In this document: one piece after another, positions 52,383-61,685 of the stretch
Layout of the letters: the number at the start of each line of letters is the position of its first letter
How positions within the stretch are numbered: the first letter of the stretch is position 1
Assembly: GCF_013364155.1 (NCBI RefSeq)
Contig: NZ_CP054916.1
Coordinates: forward strand, 8,772,001 to 8,836,000
Direction: 5' to 3'
Length of the DNA: 64,000 nucleotides
Origin: Streptomyces sp. NA02950
GTDB lineage: Bacteria > Actinomycetota > Actinomycetes > Streptomycetales > Streptomycetaceae
Program-made: the position numbers and the translations under genes
Notes under the pieces: generated by a model
The model's input: the letters and a program-made list of their open reading frames with translations, nothing else
The model's database searches: none
Told to the model about the DNA's origin: nothing

Positions 52383-55300
52383 TCACGGTCCGATATGAAT
52401 CATTGATGCCCAGAACCACGGTGCGGCGTATTCCGGTTGGGCGCGCAGCGAGTGGGTGGCCCGGTGCAGGGCGTACGCGGACCGTGCCGTCGATCCCGCC
52501 GCGCCCAACTCCCGGTACACCTGCTCGGCCAGCCGGGGCATCATCGCGTCCGCCACGGTCCACAGGCTGCCCAGCACATGCCGGTAGCCGCACAGCTGGA
52601 ACGCGGAGGCCACGGTGATCACCTCGTCGACCAGCGCGGTGCCGGGGGCGGCGGTGTGGCAGGCGGACAGACAGGCGAACTCGGCGTCCGGCAGCCGTCG
52701 GGTTGCCAGCTCGCGCACCGTGAGCTCCCCGCCGTGGAGCAGCAGTCTGCTGTTCGACGGATCGTCGGGGTCGTACTCGCCGTGGCAGGCCAGATGGGCG
52801 TGATGGTGTCCACGCAGCGCGGCGAGTACGTCCTCGGGGGTGGCCTCCGCGTCCAGCAGTCGCGACTGGGGAACGGGGAGCGCGGACACCGCGGCCAACT
52901 CGGCTTCCACCGCGGGCAGCCGCGGATAGGTCCGGCCGTCGCGAGTGGGCGACGGCGGCTCGCCGACACCCACCCCGATCAGCCGGGTGTCCGCCAGGGG
53001 CGGCTCGGTACGCTCCCGGGCGTGCAGCAAGGCCATCAGGGTCGGGGTGTAGGACGACACCACGTGGTCGTGTACGCGGAGGCCGTCCGCGGGGCACAGC
53101 GCGGCATGCAGCGGCAGCAGTGAGAGCGGTCCGGTGGGACACCACCACAGCCGCGGCATCTCCTCCGGGGTCACTTCCTTCGGTGACCCCTTCTCGTCGT
53201 AGATGCCGAGCGCGGTGAGCACCGGCCCGGCGATGTGCTCCCACAGCCAGGTCAGGGTGGTCTCGACCATCAGCCTGTGACCTCCCCGGCCGGCCGGCTC
53301 GGAACTGGGGGAGGAGAGCGCCCGGACCGCGGCCAGGAAGTCATCGGCCCGTTCGGCGATCTCCTTCCGGGTGAGCCCCTTCAGCGCCACCAGCTCGACG
53401 CCGCCCGTGTCGGGACGCAGAAGCAGGGCGTCGCACCGCAATTCGGCGACGTTGAGCACCACCACCGGCCCGTGAGCCGCCGTCGTGCGCAACCGTGCCC
53501 GGTCCGGCGGCATCTGGAAGCGCTCGAAGCCGTCGATCCCTCGGATCTCGGCCACGATCCGGTCGAACTCCACCGTCAGCGCCCCGCGTCGCTCCCGGCT
53601 ACCGCGCTCCTCGGCCACCTCGGCGCAGACCCGGTCGAACCGGGCGGCCAGCTCCGGAGCCGCCTCGGTGAGCTCCGTGTGCCGTTCGCGCAGCCGCAGC
53701 GCCTGCGCCATCAGAACACCACGGCCCTGTTCGAGCCGGAGCAGCGCGTCCTCGAGCCGCTGGACCTCGAGGCGCTCGTCGCTGAGGCCTTCGCTGTCCT
53801 CGATCTCGACGGCGGCCGCGTTGCACGCCAGCGACGGCAGCTCACGCAGCCGCATCTCCCGTGAGCGCCGGGGCAGTGTGCGGCCGGTCAGCTTGGGCAG
53901 CAGATCGTCCAGCGCGACGGTGAAGGCCGTGCGAGCCTGCTGCGGATCGCCGGACGCGGCGCTGCGCACGGCCCAGTGGAAGGCCGCGGCCAGCCGGGTC
54001 CGTATGTCCTCGGTCGGCGCCATCGCGGTGGTGCGGAACGCGGCCACCGCGGATTCCAGATCACTCGGGGCACCGCTCATGGCGGAACGCTCGGTCAGCA
54101 GGCGTCCCAGCTCAAGGCGGGCCAGCTGGGGATGCGGCCCGGTGCCCTCCGTCTCCTCGGCCACCGCTCGCAACTCGGCCACAGCGCGGTCGAGTTCCGC
54201 CATCCAGCCGCTCTCGCGTGCGCGGGCGCCCCGGGCCACGGCCAGCTTGATCCGCATGACGGGACGGTCGTGCTGATCCGGTGGGGTGGCGGCGACGGCG
54301 TGTTCCAGATGCCGGATCGCCTCGGTGATCTCGGACAGCTCACCGTAGGCGGTGAAGCGATGGATCAGTACGGCGGCCAGATTGGTGAGGAGCCGACTGT
54401 GGTGCGGTGACAGGGGAGCGCTGCCCGCCATCGACTGGCGGACGGCGGCGGTGGCCCGCTCCAGATCAACACGGTCCTTCAGGGTGATGAACCGATCCAG
54501 AAAGGACAACCCCAGCCAGGAGCCGGCCAGATGTCGCATCGTGGCGTCGTCCGCCGTCTCCACGACATCGCGCAGCAGCTGGACCGACTCCTCCAGATCG
54601 CTGAGGTCGCCGGTGTTCTCGAAGCGCATCCGCAGCAGATTGCCCAGGCTGGTCCGATGGGCATGGCGCTCCGGATCGTCGTCGGCGGTGGCCGCCAGCG
54701 CCCCGCGCACCTCGGCGACGATCGTGTCCAGCTGCTCCTGGCCTCCCGTACGGGTGTACCGCCCCAGACGTGCGTCGAGGGTCTCGGCGCGGTCCGAAGG
54801 GCCGGGCGCCGCCGCCTTGGCCTGAGCCGAGGCGAGCGCCGTCAGCATCGCGGCCGGAGGTGGCCGGTGGTCGGGCATGGCGGCCACCGCCTCGCGCATC
54901 AGACCGCTGGCCGCGACGATGAGCCGCTCCGTCCCGGTGAGATCGGACAACGTGGCCAGCACCGAGCCGAGGTTGAAGGTCATGACGGGGTCGAGCTCCT
55001 CGGGAGGTGTGGTCTTCCGCGCATGCTCGATCATGGCCGCGGCCTGCCACAACCCGTCCTGATGGCGGGCGGGTGCGCACGCGCCGACCAGGACGAGCGC
55101 GACCGAGTGCAGAATCTCCCCCGGCGTGGCCGGTGTGGGTGGACGGGCCGCGAAGGCGCCGCGCATCGGCTCGGGTACCGCCTCGGGACGTACCGCGTGG
55201 AGCGCCGAGAAGAGGAGCACCGAGGCGCGGTGGTCCCAGTGGCCCCCGTTCCCGGGCAGATGGCTCACCCGCACCGCGTGATAGCAGGCCGCCAGATAGA

Positions 55301-55493
55301 GCGCCTCGAGATCCACCTCGGCCGCGCCGACCTGTGCGAGGGTGAGGCGGTCACGCGCCCCTTCCACGATGGCCGCCATATGGCCCAGTGTCTCCAGGGA
55401 CAGCACCGACTCCGGACCATCGCCCAGGAACAGGATGTTCCGGTCGGGTGCGGCCATGGCCGTGCGGATCAGCTGACGCGTCTGTTCGTTCAT
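52383..55493 (-). CDS. CHAT-domain protease with long TPR-like helical repeat array
   Basis: A 1036-residue caspase-fold protein. About 600 residues of helical repeats come first (DLSDLEESVQLLRDVVETAD, LDRAVAELRAVAEETEG and similar TPR-like pairs), then a linker and the C-terminal CHAT domain. The catalytic dyad is visible: His in HLACHGEYD (near 900) and Cys in CLSACHTAAPG (near 940). CHAT proteases act after a TPR region senses a target, as in bacterial gasdermin and other effector systems. No gasdermin-like or toxin gene is adjacent. The start at 55491-55493 is the first ATG after a G-rich ribosome site. Confidence 0.87.
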   Translation of the reverse strand: MNEQTRQLIRTAMAAPDRNILFLGDGPESVLSLETLGHMAAIVEGARDRLTLAQVGAAEVDLEALYLAACYHAVRVSHLPGNGGHWDHRASVLLFSALHAVRPEAVPEPMRGAFAARPPTPATPGEILHSVALVLVGACAPARHQDGLWQAAAMIEHARKTTPPEELDPVMTFNLGSVLATLSDLTGTERLIVAASGLMREAVAAMPDHRPPPAAMLTALASAQAKAAAPGPSDRAETLDARLGRYTRTGGQEQLDTIVAEVRGALAATADDDPERHAHRTSLGNLLRMRFENTGDLSDLEESVQLLRDVVETADDATMRHLAGSWLGLSFLDRFITLKDRVDLERATAAVRQSMAGSAPLSPHHSRLLTNLAAVLIHRFTAYGELSEITEAIRHLEHAVAATPPDQHDRPVMRIKLAVARGARARESGWMAELDRAVAELRAVAEETEGTGPHPQLARLELGRLLTERSAMSGAPSDLESAVAAFRTTAMAPTEDIRTRLAAAFHWAVRSAASGDPQQARTAFTVALDDLLPKLTGRTLPRRSREMRLRELPSLACNAAAVEIEDSEGLSDERLEVQRLEDALLRLEQGRGVLMAQALRLRERHTELTEAAPELAARFDRVCAEVAEERGSRERRGALTVEFDRIVAEIRGIDGFERFQMPPDRARLRTTAAHGPVVVLNVAELRCDALLLRPDTGGVELVALKGLTRKEIAERADDFLAAVRALSSPSSEPAGRGGHRLMVETTLTWLWEHIAGPVLTALGIYDEKGSPKEVTPEEMPRLWWCPTGPLSLLPLHAALCPADGLRVHDHVVSSYTPTLMALLHARERTEPPLADTRLIGVGVGEPPSPTRDGRTYPRLPAVEAELAAVSALPVPQSRLLDAEATPEDVLAALRGHHHAHLACHGEYDPDDPSNSRLLLHGGELTVRELATRRLPDAEFACLSACHTAAPGTALVDEVITVASAFQLCGYRHVLGSLWTVADAMMPRLAEQVYRELGAAGSTARSAYALHRATHSLRAQPEYAAPWFWASMIHIGP

Positions 55494-55576
55494 CTCGTCC
55501 CCCCGGGGGGCGATTCTGCCCGAAGTGTCCATCGCCGCGAGGGAAAAGTGAGAACGCCGGTCCGGAAAAACGGGAC

Positions 55577-55617
55577 GGCGCCGCTGTTCCGCCCGCCGGG
55601 GGCCGAACAGCGGCGCC
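55577..55617 (-). terminator. Terminator after the secreted VWA partner gene
   Basis: GGCGCCGCTGTTC at 55577-55589 pairs perfectly with GAACAGCGGCGCC at 55605-55617. It follows the secreted-protein stop by 13 bases on the minus strand, so the CHAT gene has its own promoter. Confidence 0.78.
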
Positions 55618-55630
55618 TACGAGTCAGCCG

Positions 55631-56524
55631 TCAGCCATCGGCAGGCGGGCGGGCCGAGCCCGTGCCCGACGAGCGCGGCCCCCGGGTCAGGGTGTATCCG
55701 CCCACCGCGGCGAGCGCCCCCAGGGCCCCGCCACCCGCGGTCCACACCCAGCGGTCCGACCACCAGCCGGAGCCCCAGCCGTCCTCCGGCTCGGCGACCG
55801 CCCGCGGCGAGTCCTCGCCGGAATCGCCGGAATCCCCGGAATCCCCGGAATCGGCGGAGTCGTCAGCGGCACCGGAATCCGGTTCGGCGAGCGTCCCCGA
55901 CCGCAAGGACGGGTTGAGCGCGGCCAGCTCCCCGCCGTCCGCGTGCTTTCCGCCCGCGTCCCGCGCGGTCGCCGTGACCTCGGCGTCGATCGGCAGACCG
56001 AGGTCCTGCTCGGGCAGATCCACCACCGTCAGCCGCAGGTAATAGGCGCCCGGCAGCGGATCGTCGGCCCAGCGCTCGGACCACGACCGCACCTGACGCA
56101 CCGTGCAGCTCAGGCTGACGGAGGTGTCCTGCTGGTCCGCGTGGCGCTTCGGGCTGCCCGACGCGCACGGCTGGTGGCGGCGCAGCCCGTCGTACACATC
56201 GAGCTGCCACGTGGCACCGCCGTGGCGGGCGGAGGCGTCGGGCAGTTCGACGTCCGCCTCGACCGTGGGGATCTGTCCGGCGGACACCGGGACGACCCAG
56301 TACAGATAGTCGCCGGTGGACGCCGTGGCCGTGGCCTTCTCGCCCTGCTCGAGCGCGGTGGCGGTACGGAAGTTCGTGCCCGCCTCGGTCAGGCCGTCCT
56401 TCCCGTTCCGGGCGTCCTTGCCGCCGTTGCCGTCGTTGCCGTCCGCGACGGCCGGGGCGACGGCGGTGAAGAGCGCCGCGGCGCACAGGGCGAGCACGGC
56501 ACCCGTCCTACGAAGGGCTCGCAT
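55631..56524 (-). CDS. Secreted, membrane-tethered partner of the VWA protein
   Basis: A 297-residue protein with a signal peptide (VLALCAAALFTAVAPAVA), a beta-rich domain of about 190 residues (GDYLYWVVPVSAGQIPTVEAD, GATWQLDVYDGLRR), an acidic Ser/Asp/Gly repeat (DDSADSGDSGDSGDSGED), and a C-terminal helix (WTAGGGALGALAAVGGYTL) with basic tail. Its ATG overlaps the VWA stop, so the two are co-translated and probably interact outside the cell. The repeat is a disordered stalk. No family is recognised. Confidence 0.6.
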   Translation of the reverse strand: MRALRRTGAVLALCAAALFTAVAPAVADGNDGNGGKDARNGKDGLTEAGTNFRTATALEQGEKATATASTGDYLYWVVPVSAGQIPTVEADVELPDASARHGGATWQLDVYDGLRRHQPCASGSPKRHADQQDTSVSLSCTVRQVRSWSERWADDPLPGAYYLRLTVVDLPEQDLGLPIDAEVTATARDAGGKHADGGELAALNPSLRSGTLAEPDSGAADDSADSGDSGDSGDSGEDSPRAVAEPEDGWGSGWWSDRWVWTAGGGALGALAAVGGYTLTRGPRSSGTGSARPPADG

Positions 56525-57795
56525 CAGTTGGACCTCCAGACGGTGATACGCCAGCGGGCCAGCCAGCCCCACACCAATCCCACGACCAGGCCGGTCAGGG
56601 CGAGCGCACCCAGCAGCACCCAGCCGCGTCCCAGACCGAAGGCGGCCGCGTCCGCCGGGGTCTCGCCGTTGTCGACCACGTCGACGGCCAGTTCGACCGG
56701 CAGACCGGGGGCGCGCTTGACGTTCGCGGGGGCCGAGAACGACTGGCTCAGCTCCAGACACACCGTCCGTGCCGTGGTGTCCGCCTCGTCGTCGTCCACG
56801 TCGGGCACCGGAAAACGCAGCCCGGTGGAGATGACGTCCGTACGGCCGCTGCCCGCCTCGCGGCCGCGCACCAGCTCCTGGCCGCCCGGTGTCACCGCGC
56901 GCAGCAGGATGCCGTAGTCGGGGTCGACGGCACGGTCCGCGGCCACGCTCACCGAGGCCCGCAGCTCCTTGCCGGGCGCCACCTTCATCCGGTACCAGCG
57001 GTGTTCACCGAAGCGCTCGCGATCGTTGTACAGACCGGACCGCAGCTCAGGGGCGTTGGCGCACTGTGCCGCGCCCTCGACGCCCGTGGGTGTCTGCGCG
57101 GGGGTCTGCGCGGAGCGCCGCACCAGCTGCTTGATCCGCGACGAGAGCTGGTCGGTGTGCTGGATCGCCGTGTAAGTGCCACCGGTGGCCTCGGCGATAC
57201 AGCTCAGCTGCTCACGGACCTTGCGGTCCAGGGTGAGCCCGAGGGTGTCCACGACCAGATGGGTGCCGTCGGCGGCCAGTTCACGTGCCACGTCACACGG
57301 GTCGGGCCGGCCGCAGGAGTCCTCGCCATCGGTGATCAGCACGATCCGGCGGGTGGCGTCGTCGCCCGCGAGGTCCTTGGACGCCCCGCGCAGCGCAAGG
57401 CCGATCGGGGTCCAGCCGGTGGGGCGCAGGGTGGCCACGGCGGCCTTGGCCTCGGTGCGGTCCACCTGGCCCACCGGATACAGCTGCTTGCTGTCCCGGC
57501 AGCCGACCTCGCGGTCCTTGCCGGCGTAGGTGGCGCCGAGGGTGCGGATCCCGAGCCGGACCTCGTCTGGCGTGGCGTCCAGCACCTCGTTGAACGCCTG
57601 CTTCGCCGCCGCCATGCGGGAGGCGCCGTCGACGTCGCGGGCGCGCATCGAGCCGCTGACGTCCAGGACCAGTTCGACCTTGGGGGAGGGGCGCGACGGT
57701 TCGTCGGCGGTGGCGGTGGGTGGGAGTATCAGGCCGCAGGCGAGGGCCGCGAGCAGCCCGGCAGCGCCTGTCACCAGACGTTTCTTTATGATCAC
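56524..57795 (-). CDS. Secreted VWA-domain protein with C-terminal membrane helix
   Basis: A 423-residue protein. A signal peptide (GAAGLLAALACGLILPPTATA) is followed by a VWA domain with an intact MIDAS: DVSGSM, then Thr in RPTGWTPIG and Asp in VLITDGEDS. A beta-rich domain with LRSGLYNDRERFGEHRWYRM resembles that of its partner. The C-terminus is one helix (VLLGALALTGLVVGLVWGW) with a basic end. It should sit on the outer face and bind ligand through a metal. It starts at GTG 57793-57795 and leads the two-gene operon. Confidence 0.84.
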   Translation of the reverse strand: MIIKKRLVTGAAGLLAALACGLILPPTATADEPSRPSPKVELVLDVSGSMRARDVDGASRMAAAKQAFNEVLDATPDEVRLGIRTLGATYAGKDREVGCRDSKQLYPVGQVDRTEAKAAVATLRPTGWTPIGLALRGASKDLAGDDATRRIVLITDGEDSCGRPDPCDVARELAADGTHLVVDTLGLTLDRKVREQLSCIAEATGGTYTAIQHTDQLSSRIKQLVRRSAQTPAQTPTGVEGAAQCANAPELRSGLYNDRERFGEHRWYRMKVAPGKELRASVSVAADRAVDPDYGILLRAVTPGGQELVRGREAGSGRTDVISTGLRFPVPDVDDDEADTTARTVCLELSQSFSAPANVKRAPGLPVELAVDVVDNGETPADAAAFGLGRGWVLLGALALTGLVVGLVWGWLARWRITVWRSN

Positions 57796-57969
57796 CGCGG
57801 CATCCTATGGAGCATCATATGACTGCTCCAAAAGCTGTGGTGCACCGCGGCGGGGCCGCTGCCCGTACCACGTGCGGTGTACGGAGCGTGTCCGGATACT
57901 CCTCCGGGAGGGGAGGAGAATCCGCCTGCCGACAGCTCCGCCGCCGTCTCGCATGCCTAGGCTGCAGAC

Positions 57970-60765
57970 ATGGATCTCCGAAAGAGCCGGCTGCGGCGAC
58001 TGTGGAGTCGGCCGACCCGGCCACAGGGCCGACGGCTGCTCGCCTCGGTGGCGGCCGTCGTCGTCCTCGCGGGCGCGGGCACCTTCGCGGTCGCCGCCTC
58101 CGGCACCCAGCCGTCCGTGCACCGCGCGGACCGTGTGCTGGACATGCCGGGCACACGCCTGGACACCTCGTACTTCACCGCGGGGGGCGGCCGCAGACCC
58201 GCGGTGCTGCTCGCCCACGGCTTCGGCGGGTCCAAGGACGATGTCCGTGGCCAGGCCGAGCAGCTGGCCCGCGACGGCTATGCCGTACTCACCTGGTCGG
58301 CACGTGGCTTCGGCCGCTCCACGGGACGGATCGGGCTCAATGACCCGGACGGTGAAGTGGCCGATGTCCGGCGGCTGGTCGACTGGCTCGCCGGGCGGCC
58401 GGAGGTGCGGCTCGACCGGCGGGGTGATCCCCGGGTGGGTGTCGCCGGTGCCTCCTACGGCGGGGCGATCTCGCTGCTCGCCGCCGGGCACGACCCCAGG
58501 ATCGACGCCATCGCGCCCGCCATCACCTACTGGAACCTGGCCGACGCGCTCTTCCCCAACGGGGTGTTGAAGAAGCTGTGGGCCGGGCTCTTCTTCACCA
58601 CCGGTTCCGCCGACCCCTCCCGGCTCCAGGAGGAGCGGGACGGGGAGGAGCGGGACGGAGAGCAGCAGGAGCGGGGCGGACAGGAGCCCGGGGACGGCGC
58701 GGCGCAACCCGGCGGCCAGGGCACACCGGGCCCGGCGCGCGGCGGGGAAGGAGGCTGCGGACGGTTCGAGAAGCGGCTGTGTGCCATGTACGAGCGGGTC
58801 GCGGTCGCCGGAAAGCCGGACGCCGCGGCCCGGCGGCTGCTCGAGGAGCGCAGCCCGTCCGCCGTGGCCGACCGGATCAAGGTCCCGACGCTGATCCTCC
58901 AGGGGCAGTCCGACTCGCTCTTCCCCCTCGGTCAGGCGGACTCCATGGCGAAGGCCATCACGTCCCATGGCACACCGGTCGCGGTCGACTGGATCGCCGG
59001 GGGACACGACGGCGGTGACACCGAGACCGCGCGCATCCAGGGGAGGGTTCGCTCCTGGTTCGACCGCCACCTCAAGAACGACCGGAGCGTGGACACCGGG
59101 CCCGCCTTCCGGGTGACCCGGACCGGCGGCGTGGACTCCACCAACGGCGCCGTCCAGCTGCGCGGCGCCACCGGCGACCGCTATCCGGGCCTGGCGGACG
59201 GCCCACGGACCGTACGGCTGCGCGGACGTGAGCAGTCGTTCGCCAACCCGCCCGGAGCGGGACCGCCGTCGGTGTCCACGGTGCCCGGTGTCGCCGGGCT
59301 GTCGCAGGCGGCCTCGCTCGGTGTCGGCCTCTCCAGCGATGTCCCCGGCCAGTTCGCCCGCTTCGACTCCGCACCGCTGGACCGGCCCCTGCGGATCACC
59401 GGATCGCCGGAGGCCACCGTGCGGGTGAGGGCGGACGCGGCCGACGCGGTGCTGTTCGCCAAGGTGTACGACGTCGGTCCGGACGGAAAGCAGGTGCTGC
59501 CCGCGCAGCTCGTGACCCCGGTCCGGGTGTCCCATGCCACGGACGGCCGTACCGTCACCCTCCGGTTGCCCGCGATCGACCACGAGGTCATCGCGGGCCA
59601 CCGGCTGCGGCTGGTGCTCTCCTCCACCGACCTCGGCTACGCCTCCCCGGCCGAGCCCGCCACGTACACCGTGGCGCTCGCCGACCGCGGGCTCACGGTC
59701 CCCACCGCGCCCGGTGTGCACACCCAGCCCGCACCGCTGCCCTGGTGGGCGTGGGGGCTGCCGCTCGGCGGAGCCGTGGTGGCACTGGTCCTGCTGCTCA
59801 CCGGCAGGCGCCGGACGACCGCGCCCGCCCCCGATCCCGAGCGGGCCGATGTGCCCCTGGAGATCACCGGTCTGAGCAAGCGCTACGCCGGGTCCGCCGA
59901 CCGGTACGCGGTGCGGGACCTGTCCTTCCGGGTCGAGAAGGGACAGGTGCTCGGACTGCTCGGGCCGAACGGCGCGGGCAAGACGACCACCCTGCGCATG
60001 CTGATGGGGCTGATCACCCCCGACGATGGTGAGATCCGGGTCTTCGGCCAGGCCGTCCGGCCCGGCGCCCCCGTCCTCTCCCGCGTCGGCGCGTTCGTCG
60101 AGGGAGCGGGCTTCCTGCCCCATCTGACCGGCAGGGCCAATCTCGAGCTGTACTGGCGGGCCACCGGACGCCCGGCGGACGACGCACACCTCGAGGAGGC
60201 GCTGGAGATCGCGGGCCTCGGCAGCGCCCTGGAACGTGCCGTACGGACCTACTCCCAGGGCATGCGCCAGCGGCTCGCCATCGCGCAGGCCATGCTCGGC
60301 CTGCCGGATCTGCTGATCCTCGACGAGCCCACCAACGGCCTGGACCCGCCGCAGATCCGGGAGATGCGCGAGGTGATGATCCGCTACGCGGCCGCCGGCC
60401 GTACGGTGATCGTCTCCAGCCATCTCCTGGCGGAGGTCGAGCAGTCCTGCACCCATCTGGTGGTCATGGACCGCGGGCGATTGGTACAGGCCGGGCCCGT
60501 TGGCGAGATCACCGGCACTGGTGGCGGTGTGCTGGTGGGCCACGAGGGGGAGCTGAGCGATGCCCTCGTGGACAAGGTGGCCGCGTTGCCGGGCGTCGCG
60601 TCCGCCAGCCGGACCGACGGAGGACTGCTGGTGCTGCTCGACGGGGCCGCCCCGGCACGGCTGCTGGCCGAACTGGTGCGGCTGGAGATCCCGGTGTCCG
60701 GCTTCGGGCCCCACCGGCGCCTGGAGGACGCGTTCCTGACGCTGATCGAAGGAGGATCCGCATGA
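57970..60765 (+). CDS. Fusion of S15-type peptidase and ABC transporter ATPase
   Basis: A 931-residue protein joining two enzymes across the membrane. Residues about 25-45 form a signal anchor, then an X-Pro-dipeptidyl-peptidase-like hydrolase (Ser in GVAGASYGG, Asp in LQGQSDSLFP, His in AGGHDGGD) with a PepX_C beta-sandwich, a second helix near 600 (WWAWGLPLGGAVVALVLLL), and a cytosolic ABC ATPase (GPNGAGKTTTLRML, YSQGMRQRLAIAQAML, LLILDEPTNGLDP). A charged, Gly/Glu/Gln-rich insert lies at about 218-260. The permease gene overlaps by ATGA. It probably processes a peptide outside while driving its export or import. Confidence 0.83.
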   Translation: MDLRKSRLRRLWSRPTRPQGRRLLASVAAVVVLAGAGTFAVAASGTQPSVHRADRVLDMPGTRLDTSYFTAGGGRRPAVLLAHGFGGSKDDVRGQAEQLARDGYAVLTWSARGFGRSTGRIGLNDPDGEVADVRRLVDWLAGRPEVRLDRRGDPRVGVAGASYGGAISLLAAGHDPRIDAIAPAITYWNLADALFPNGVLKKLWAGLFFTTGSADPSRLQEERDGEERDGEQQERGGQEPGDGAAQPGGQGTPGPARGGEGGCGRFEKRLCAMYERVAVAGKPDAAARRLLEERSPSAVADRIKVPTLILQGQSDSLFPLGQADSMAKAITSHGTPVAVDWIAGGHDGGDTETARIQGRVRSWFDRHLKNDRSVDTGPAFRVTRTGGVDSTNGAVQLRGATGDRYPGLADGPRTVRLRGREQSFANPPGAGPPSVSTVPGVAGLSQAASLGVGLSSDVPGQFARFDSAPLDRPLRITGSPEATVRVRADAADAVLFAKVYDVGPDGKQVLPAQLVTPVRVSHATDGRTVTLRLPAIDHEVIAGHRLRLVLSSTDLGYASPAEPATYTVALADRGLTVPTAPGVHTQPAPLPWWAWGLPLGGAVVALVLLLTGRRRTTAPAPDPERADVPLEITGLSKRYAGSADRYAVRDLSFRVEKGQVLGLLGPNGAGKTTTLRMLMGLITPDDGEIRVFGQAVRPGAPVLSRVGAFVEGAGFLPHLTGRANLELYWRATGRPADDAHLEEALEIAGLGSALERAVRTYSQGMRQRLAIAQAMLGLPDLLILDEPTNGLDPPQIREMREVMIRYAAAGRTVIVSSHLLAEVEQSCTHLVVMDRGRLVQAGPVGEITGTGGGVLVGHEGELSDALVDKVAALPGVASASRTDGGLLVLLDGAAPARLLAELVRLEIPVSGFGPHRRLEDAFLTLIEGGSA

Positions 60766-61616
60766 GTTCCGTGACGGATGCGGCTCCCGGCTACCGGGCC
60801 CGCCACACCCTGCCCCTGCGGGTCGAGGCGGTGCGGCAGCTGCGGCGGCGCCGGACCCTGGTGATGGCCGTGGTGCTGGCCGCGCTGCCGTTCGTCCTCG
60901 TGGCCGCGTTCGCCGTCGGTGGCGCGCCCGAGGGGCGGGACGACCGGATCAACCTGATGACCACCGCGACCGCCTCCGGCGCCAATCTCGCCGCCACCGC
61001 GCTGTTCGTCTCCGCCGCCTTTCTGCTGGTGCTCCCGGTGGCGCTGTTCTGCGGAGACACGGTCGCCTCCGAGGCCGGATGGTCGTCCCTGCGCTATCTG
61101 CTGGCGGCACCGGTGCCCCGGGCGAGGCTGCTGGCGAGCAAGCTGACCGTGGGACTCCTGTTCAGCGCGGCCGCCATGGTGCTGCTCCCGCTGGTCGCGC
61201 TGGTGGTCGGCACGGTGGCGTACGGATGGGGGCCGCTGCGGATCCCCACCGGTGGCGAACTGGCCACGGGGGTCACCCTGGCCCGGCTGGGGCTGGTGGT
61301 GGCGTACCTCTTCCTGTCCCAACTCGTCACCGCCGCCCTCGCGTTCTGGCTCTCCACGGTCACCGACGCACCGTTGGGCGCCGTGGGCGGGGCGGTCGGG
61401 CTGACCATCGTGGGCAGTGTGCTGGACGCCGTCACCGCCCTCGGGTCCTGGCGCGAATTCCTCCCGGCGCACTGGCAGTTCGCCTGGGTGGATGCCCTCC
61501 AGCCGCATCTGGAGTGGGGTGGCATGGTGAAGGGGACCGCGGTGTCCGTCGCCTACGCACTGGTGCTCCTCGCCCTTGCCTTCCGTGGCTTCGGCCGCAA
61601 GGACGTGGTGTCGTGA
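60762..61616 (+). CDS. ABC transporter permease
   Basis: A 284-residue membrane protein with six helices (RTLVMAVVLAALPFVLVAAFA, LFVSAAFLLVLPVALFCGD, LLFSAAAMVLLPLVALVVG, LARLGLVVAYLFLSQLVTAAL and others), of the ABC-2 type. The ATG overlaps the fusion gene stop as ATGA, so it is the membrane partner of that ATPase. Together they make a two-gene exporter-like unit. A 21-bp perfect hairpin follows. The substrate is unknown; a peptide is plausible because of the peptidase fusion. Confidence 0.84.
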   Translation: MSSVTDAAPGYRARHTLPLRVEAVRQLRRRRTLVMAVVLAALPFVLVAAFAVGGAPEGRDDRINLMTTATASGANLAATALFVSAAFLLVLPVALFCGDTVASEAGWSSLRYLLAAPVPRARLLASKLTVGLLFSAAAMVLLPLVALVVGTVAYGWGPLRIPTGGELATGVTLARLGLVVAYLFLSQLVTAALAFWLSTVTDAPLGAVGGAVGLTIVGSVLDAVTALGSWREFLPAHWQFAWVDALQPHLEWGGMVKGTAVSVAYALVLLALAFRGFGRKDVVS

Positions 61617-61635
61617 GACACCCGGTGCGGTGAGC

Positions 61636-61684
61636 GCGGGCCTCCCGTCCCGGCCGGGTGCTCCGGCCGGGACGGGAGGCCCGC
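61636..61684. terminator. Very strong bidirectional terminator
   Basis: Perfect 21-bp arms at 61636-61656 and 61664-61684 (left arm begins GCGGGCCTCC, right arm ends GGAGGCCCGC) with a 7-base loop. It sits between the permease stop (61616) and the monooxygenase stop (61686), with both genes converging on it. Confidence 0.9.
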
Positions 61685-61685
61685 A

